From: Pseudomonas frederiksbergensis
GTDB lineage: Bacteria; Pseudomonadota; Gammaproteobacteria; Pseudomonadales; Pseudomonadaceae
Reading direction: 5' to 3'
Assembly: GCF_001874645.1 (NCBI RefSeq)
Contig: NZ_CP017886.1
Location: 3,596,001-3,660,000, forward strand
DNA length: 64,000 nt
The position numbers and the translations under genes are program-made. Every line of letters begins with the position of its first letter. Within the stretch, counting starts at the first letter, position 1. Under the pieces are notes generated by a model. That model did no database searches, was not told the origin of the DNA, and was given only the letters and a program-made list of their open reading frames with translations. This document shows positions 61,623 through 64,000 of this stretch, piece by piece.

Positions 61623-62708
61623 TTGAAGGCGGAGATTAAAAGGGCTTTAATCGATGGTGGCATAATTGAAATGGACGGGGTATCCGTCATTACGGAAGAG
61701 CGTGACATACTTTGTGCTATTGAACGAATCGAAAGGGTCGTTAGGAAGGTCGTTGGTACAGCTGATATTTTGTTTTCATTAGAGAGGAAAACAATGAAAT
61801 TGGCGAAGGCGCCCCCTGTGATGGTGAGTACGCATGTTGGAAAACTTGTGTTGGGAGCGCTAAAGACAGACTTTTATAAAATGAAAAAGTATTTTCCCTG
61901 TCATGTATTAAATCCATATGTCGATGCGTTTATACGGCGCGTGAAAAAGTTTAAATTGAAGGCTGAATTTAATTCGGCGCCTTTTGAAACGGTGGAACAG
62001 TCAGTTAAGGTGTTTAATTGTTTCGTAGGCAGTCTTAGAAAGAGAGTGCTCTCCGATAAGTTCAAAAAGAAAATAAATAGCTACAACCACACTTCGAATA
62101 AAAATTTTAAAGGAATGCGTGAATACATTAACGCGCTGTTTGAACGCTACGCTAGGCTGCTTGTGGTTAGGGTGGACTTGAGTTATGAAAATAAATATTG
62201 TGGTAGCTACAAGTCTGCGGAGGGTATAGCCTGTGAGCAAGTAAGAGTACATAGGGAGCGACTTTTATATGATCTAAAAAATAAGCTGTTTTCAGATTCG
62301 ATGGTCGGTTATGTGTGGAAGTTGGAGTACGGCTTAAGTAAGGGTTATCACTATCATCTGCTGGTTTTTTTTGATGGTTCACTAGTTCGTGAAGATGAAA
62401 CCCTTGCTTTTATGATCGGGCGACATTGGCGGGAGGTGGTGTCCGACAATAAAGGGATTTTCCATAACTGTAATGCCGAAAAGGAAGGGTATAGAAAGAT
62501 TGGCTTTGGTATCGGTATAGGCATGATCAATCATGATGATTATATCTTAAGGAAAAATCTAGAGAGGGCGGCAGCCTATCTCACAAAAACTGATTACTAC
62601 ATCAGAACGGTTATTCCGGACAACGGGAGAACGTTTGGGAAGGGAGGTAAACCCAAGCCTAAGAATGACCGGCGAGGGAGGCCAAGGAAAGCCACTGCTG
62701 TGGCATAG
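61623..62708 (+). CDS. HUH-type replication protein, inovirus Gp2 / YagK-YfjJ family
   Basis: 361 residues from TTG at 61623, or slightly longer if an unusual ATT at 61611 is used, which has the better placed AAGGTG. The C-terminal half is the YagK/YfjJ_C (inovirus Gp2) domain: LLVVRVDLSYENKYCG, GYVWKLEYGLSKGYHYHLLVFF with the H243-x-H245 metal motif, and AAYLTKTDYYIR with candidate nucleophile tyrosines (Y319, Y325, Y326). Such proteins nick and replicate filamentous-phage or satellite DNA. The N-terminal 170 residues are not recognised. The basic tail (KPKPKNDRRGRPRK) is AT-hook-like. Confidence 0.85.
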   Translation: MKAEIKRALIDGGIIEMDGVSVITEERDILCAIERIERVVRKVVGTADILFSLERKTMKLAKAPPVMVSTHVGKLVLGALKTDFYKMKKYFPCHVLNPYVDAFIRRVKKFKLKAEFNSAPFETVEQSVKVFNCFVGSLRKRVLSDKFKKKINSYNHTSNKNFKGMREYINALFERYARLLVVRVDLSYENKYCGSYKSAEGIACEQVRVHRERLLYDLKNKLFSDSMVGYVWKLEYGLSKGYHYHLLVFFDGSLVREDETLAFMIGRHWREVVSDNKGIFHNCNAEKEGYRKIGFGIGIGMINHDDYILRKNLERAAAYLTKTDYYIRTVIPDNGRTFGKGGKPKPKNDRRGRPRKATAVA

Positions 62709-62777
62709 GCTTATCCTTGCATCGTTTTAGGGGGGGCACTGAATTATTCAAGTTTCTGCTTGCTGCATGTTGGAAAC

Positions 62778-63578
62778 TCAACGAGTTACCTGCATGCGCA
62801 AGATCGAATAAGTCAGCGGCTCCTCCGTTTTTTGGGTTTTGTGCTTTGTCGACGATGCTTTAAAAGCCTCTTGGATTTCCGTTTCTTTTAACGCGTACAA
62901 CCAATTTTTTGCCGTAGCTTCTGGGTCTGTAATAATCGTCCCCAAACCCTTTTCCATAATGAAGCGCTCCAACGCCTCTCCGATCACCTCAGCGGCCTGT
63001 TTTTTATTTTTCCATCCGGTAGGAGGTGGAGCCAATTCCCTGAGGAGTCGGATCATTTCGTCCCGTACAATGAGGTGTTTCTCTTTAGTTGCTTCGCCAC
63101 CCTTACGCTGACGAGATAACGCCTCATTAGCTTTGTGTTCTTGGTTAAAGCTCTCCATAGCTTGTCCGATAAGCTGGTTGGCATAGGTGATTAATGCCCA
63201 GGCCTTGTTTTTGTTGTCGGAAATATTAAGTTTTTTTGCTTGCAAGCATGCGGCGCAGGCGAGGCAGAACAAGGCGTCATTTTTACGTGGTAATTCTGTT
63301 CCCGGAAAGACGCTTTCAAAGTTAAGGGTTATTAACGTTTCGTGATTGGTTTTTTCATCCTCAATGGCACAAGAAACTTCGTCCAATACTTCGTTGAAGT
63401 TGTCATCTGGACGCACTATTTCTAATATGTCTTTAAGGCTGGTGAGGCTGTTCTCTATGATTGTGTCAAGGCTTAAGTTTGATTTGCTTTCAAGAATAGT
63501 TTCCTGATTTTTGAATTCAAAAACAGTTTCAGGGTTTGCGAGTTCAAAGATGGATTCAAGATTTGTGAATTTAACCAC
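62778..63578 (-). CDS. unrecognised gene adjacent to the integrase
   Basis: 266 residues. The N-terminal 45 residues contain repeat-like units (NLESIFELANPETVFEFKNQETILESKSN). The middle has a possible pair of cysteines (CLACAACLQAKK) and NKAWALITYANQLIGQAMESF. A Lys-rich stretch (LSRQRKGGEATKEKH) precedes helices with MIRLLRELAPP and GWKNKKQAAEVIGEAL. The start follows the integrase stop by 1 bp, so the two are coupled. AT-rich; no family recognised. Confidence 0.6.
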   Translation of the reverse strand: MVKFTNLESIFELANPETVFEFKNQETILESKSNLSLDTIIENSLTSLKDILEIVRPDDNFNEVLDEVSCAIEDEKTNHETLITLNFESVFPGTELPRKNDALFCLACAACLQAKKLNISDNKNKAWALITYANQLIGQAMESFNQEHKANEALSRQRKGGEATKEKHLIVRDEMIRLLRELAPPPTGWKNKKQAAEVIGEALERFIMEKGLGTIITDPEATAKNWLYALKETEIQEAFKASSTKHKTQKTEEPLTYSILRMQVTR

Positions 63579-63579
63579 G

Positions 63580-64000
63580 TTAGCAGTTCTTCTTAGACGG
63601 TTGGGTGAGGAAACAAGTCCAATCTGTCATGAGTGTACGTCGCTTGTCGAGGAAATCGGAGCGAGAGTACGCCCCCTCAGTTTGGTCACGTTCGTCATGC
63701 GCCAACGCCATCTCGCAAACCTCACGTGGGTAGTGAGTGCATTCGCCCGCCCAGTCACGAAATGAGGAGCGAAAACCATGTCGCGTGATCTGTTTGTGGC
63801 CCATGGCATGCAGCAGCGTTCGTATGGCATTTTCGTGCATTACCCCGCTCTTGCCCTGGCCTGGGAACAAGTATGGGCTACCTGCAACTCGTGGAATGCT
63901 CTGTACTAGTTTTACGACCTCATCGGCAAGTGGCACTACAAAGGCCACTCGCATTTTCATACGCTCATCAGGCAGCGACCAGGTGCCGGCTTCCAGATCA
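63580..64000 (-). CDS. int: tyrosine recombinase/integrase, 5' part outside the window
   Basis: C-terminal catalytic domain only; the frame stays open through the window edge. HGFRSSFRDWAGE holds the HxxR box, ALAHDERDQTEGAY has the second His and the nucleophile Tyr (AYSRSDFLDKRRTLMTDW). This is the P4-type integrase ending. Truncation is due to the window, not to a break in the gene. It supports an integrative element at this end, but its orientation and att sites are not resolved. Confidence 0.9.
   Translation of the reverse strand, partial: DLEAGTWSLPDERMKMRVAFVVPLADEVVKLVQSIPRVAGSPYLFPGQGKSGVMHENAIRTLLHAMGHKQITRHGFRSSFRDWAGECTHYPREVCEMALAHDERDQTEGAYSRSDFLDKRRTLMTDWTCFLTQPSKKNC

Noticed and set aside
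1..64000. CRISPR array, rRNA or tRNA genes
   Set aside because: No regularly spaced direct repeats with spacers and no recognisable tRNA or rRNA sequence was seen. The spaced repeats present are REP palindromes.

Overview
The window looks like chromosomal DNA of a Pseudomonas of the fluorescens group. The reasons are dense GC-rich coding with little spacing, gene neighbourhoods typical of pseudomonads (His-rich zinc protein/ABC/DUF3299 next to a CnoX-type thioredoxin; quinate genes), and many copies of the pseudomonad REP palindrome built around GTAGGAGCTGCCG...GGCTGCGATC. No rRNA, tRNA or CRISPR array was recognised.

About 1-43.8 kb is ordinary core genome. At the left, on the minus strand, is a membrane-stress cluster equivalent to E. 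coli yjfI-J-K-L-M-C (DUF2170, PspA/IM30, DUF2491, DUF350, DUF1190, glutathionylspermidine-synthase-like ATP-grasp), interrupted by a rhomboid-like protease and a small unrecognised gene. Then come a cysteine hydrolase divergent from a GlxA-type regulator, the giant helicase Lhr, two nucleotide-sugar enzymes, OmpW, a Zur-type zinc-starvation operon, a CnoX-like thioredoxin, an Lrp-family regulator, a possible small RNA, a CDF metal exporter, HrpB, an exonuclease/phosphatase-family protein, NYN and DnaQ-like nucleases, an EamA exporter, RhlE, a flavoprotein, an HDAC-family deacetylase, GNAT, TesB and HAD proteins, and a hydrolase. The core ends with a quinate/shikimate catabolic set (MFS importer, QuiC, TetR regulator, AroE-like, AroQ). 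A 14-bp operator-like sequence lies before both minus-strand transcription units of that set.

From about 43.9 kb to the right edge the character changes. I found no REP elements there, AT-rich genes appear, and the content is accessory. An orphan type VI secretion cassette (vgrG, EagR-type chaperone, 1410-aa prePAAR/PAAR/Rhs effector with an AT-rich 121-aa HNH-like toxin tip, adjacent putative immunity gene) is followed by three small AT-rich genes of unknown role and a protein made of five exact 61-residue zinc-ribbon repeats. An opposite-facing, truncated second vgrG comes next. Then follow two lipoproteins, a TylF-type methyltransferase, a GYF_2-domain protein divergent from an XRE regulator, two 109-aa proteins whose zinc-ribbon halves sit at their two ends, and a DUF932 protein. 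The right end has the hallmarks of an integrative element: AlpA regulator, HUH-type replication protein (inovirus Gp2/YagK-YfjJ class), an unknown gene, and a tyrosine integrase cut by the window edge.

The cassette appears to be cargo for a T6SS encoded elsewhere. The strongest leads for something undescribed are the 61-aa zinc-ribbon repeat protein, the three-gene AT-rich block downstream of the Rhs immunity gene, the split zinc-ribbon pair, a 10-bp perfect palindrome shared by the yjfI promoter and the glycine-zipper gene, and a three-hairpin transcript candidate at 20.1 kb.
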